DNA of 7,656 bases. Origin: an uncultured Eubacteriales bacterium (GTDB taxonomy: Bacteria > Bacillota > Clostridia > Lachnospirales > Lachnospiraceae). The stretch lies in NCBI GenBank assembly GCA_900321505.1, contig ONWK01000008.1, positions 1 to 7,656 of the forward strand. Direction: 5' to 3'. The translations under genes were made by a program, and so were the position numbers. The notes below the pieces were generated by a model. That model saw only the letters and a list, made by a program, of their open reading frames with translations, had not been told where the DNA came from and ran no database searches. Below, one piece after another: positions 7,405 to 7,656 of this stretch. Position 1 is the stretch's first letter. Each line of letters begins with the position of its first letter.

Positions 7405-7656
7405 TCACTCCAGCGAATCGATAAGTATCTCTCCGAACATTTCCTCCTGACGGATGGTGATAAAGCCGGTCTTCATCAGCTCAAGTATGGCGAGAAATGA
7501 TACTATAAGATTCATCCTTCCGCGCTTTCTGCCAAGCAGAGTACGGAAATTGATGCTCCGCAGTCCTCTTATCTCCTGCCGTATCTCAACCATTCTGTCC
7601 TCAAGACGTATCTCTTCCTTTGTGATGGTTCCGAACTTGCTTCTCACCGGATCCAC
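7405..7656 (-). CDS. scpA: Segregation and condensation protein A, C-terminal part (5' end outside window)
   Basis: ScpA is the kleisin subunit that bridges the two Smc heads. Only the last 83 residues are here, and the reading frame is open to the right edge, so the GTG at the boundary need not be the start. The segment carries the family's C-terminal winged helix, which contacts the Smc ATPase head: a linker ending in EIRGLRSINFRTLLG, then NLIVSFLAILELMKTGFITI and a terminal glutamine-acidic strand (RQEEMFGEILIDSLE). The ending matches normal ScpA proteins, so the 3' end looks intact. scpB follows in the same direction, consistent with the conserved scpAB pair. Confidence 0.93.
   Translation of the reverse strand: MDPVRSKFGTITKEEIRLEDRMVEIRQEIRGLRSINFRTLLGRKRGRMNLIVSFLAILELMKTGFITIRQEEMFGEILIDSLE

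Overview
All eight recognisable genes are on the minus strand and packed tightly, with a codon and Shine-Dalgarno style typical of low-to-mid GC Firmicutes. The gene set suggests a Gram-positive member of Clostridia, quite possibly Lachnospiraceae: scpA-scpB, a membrane-anchored L,D-transpeptidase of Gram-positive architecture, a short methionine synthase without the reactivation domain, and AGGAGG-type ribosome binding sites. The lineage is inferred from protein character only.

In transcription order (right to left) the first block is scpA (3' part only), scpB, a membrane-anchored calcineurin-like phosphoesterase, an L,D-transpeptidase, rnhA and metH. Every junction is short: about 34, 5, 43 and 11 nt, then a 4-nt ATGA overlap between rnhA and metH. 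This looks like one read-through operon that mixes chromosome segregation (condensin accessory subunits), cell envelope (phosphoesterase and transpeptidase), RNA:DNA hybrid removal (RNase HI) and one-carbon metabolism (cobalamin-dependent methionine synthase). No promoter of good quality was seen inside it.

The second block is branched-chain amino acid synthesis: ilvN (acetolactate synthase regulatory subunit), then ilvC (ketol-acid reductoisomerase, cut by the left edge after 156 residues). A near-consensus sigma-A promoter (TTGACA, 17-nt spacer, TAAAAT) lies directly upstream of ilvN, after metH, so this block is probably transcribed separately. Its short leader can form a small stem-loop. 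The catalytic subunit gene ilvB is not in the window.

No CRISPR array, mobile element, tRNA, rRNA, riboswitch or unknown multi-gene system was found. The longest gene-free stretch is about 142 bases (metH to ilvN). The window is essentially housekeeping. The points of most interest are an acidic, arginine-less cofactor loop in IlvC, the trans-dependent short MetH, and the repeat-bearing acidic cytoplasmic tail of the L,D-transpeptidase.
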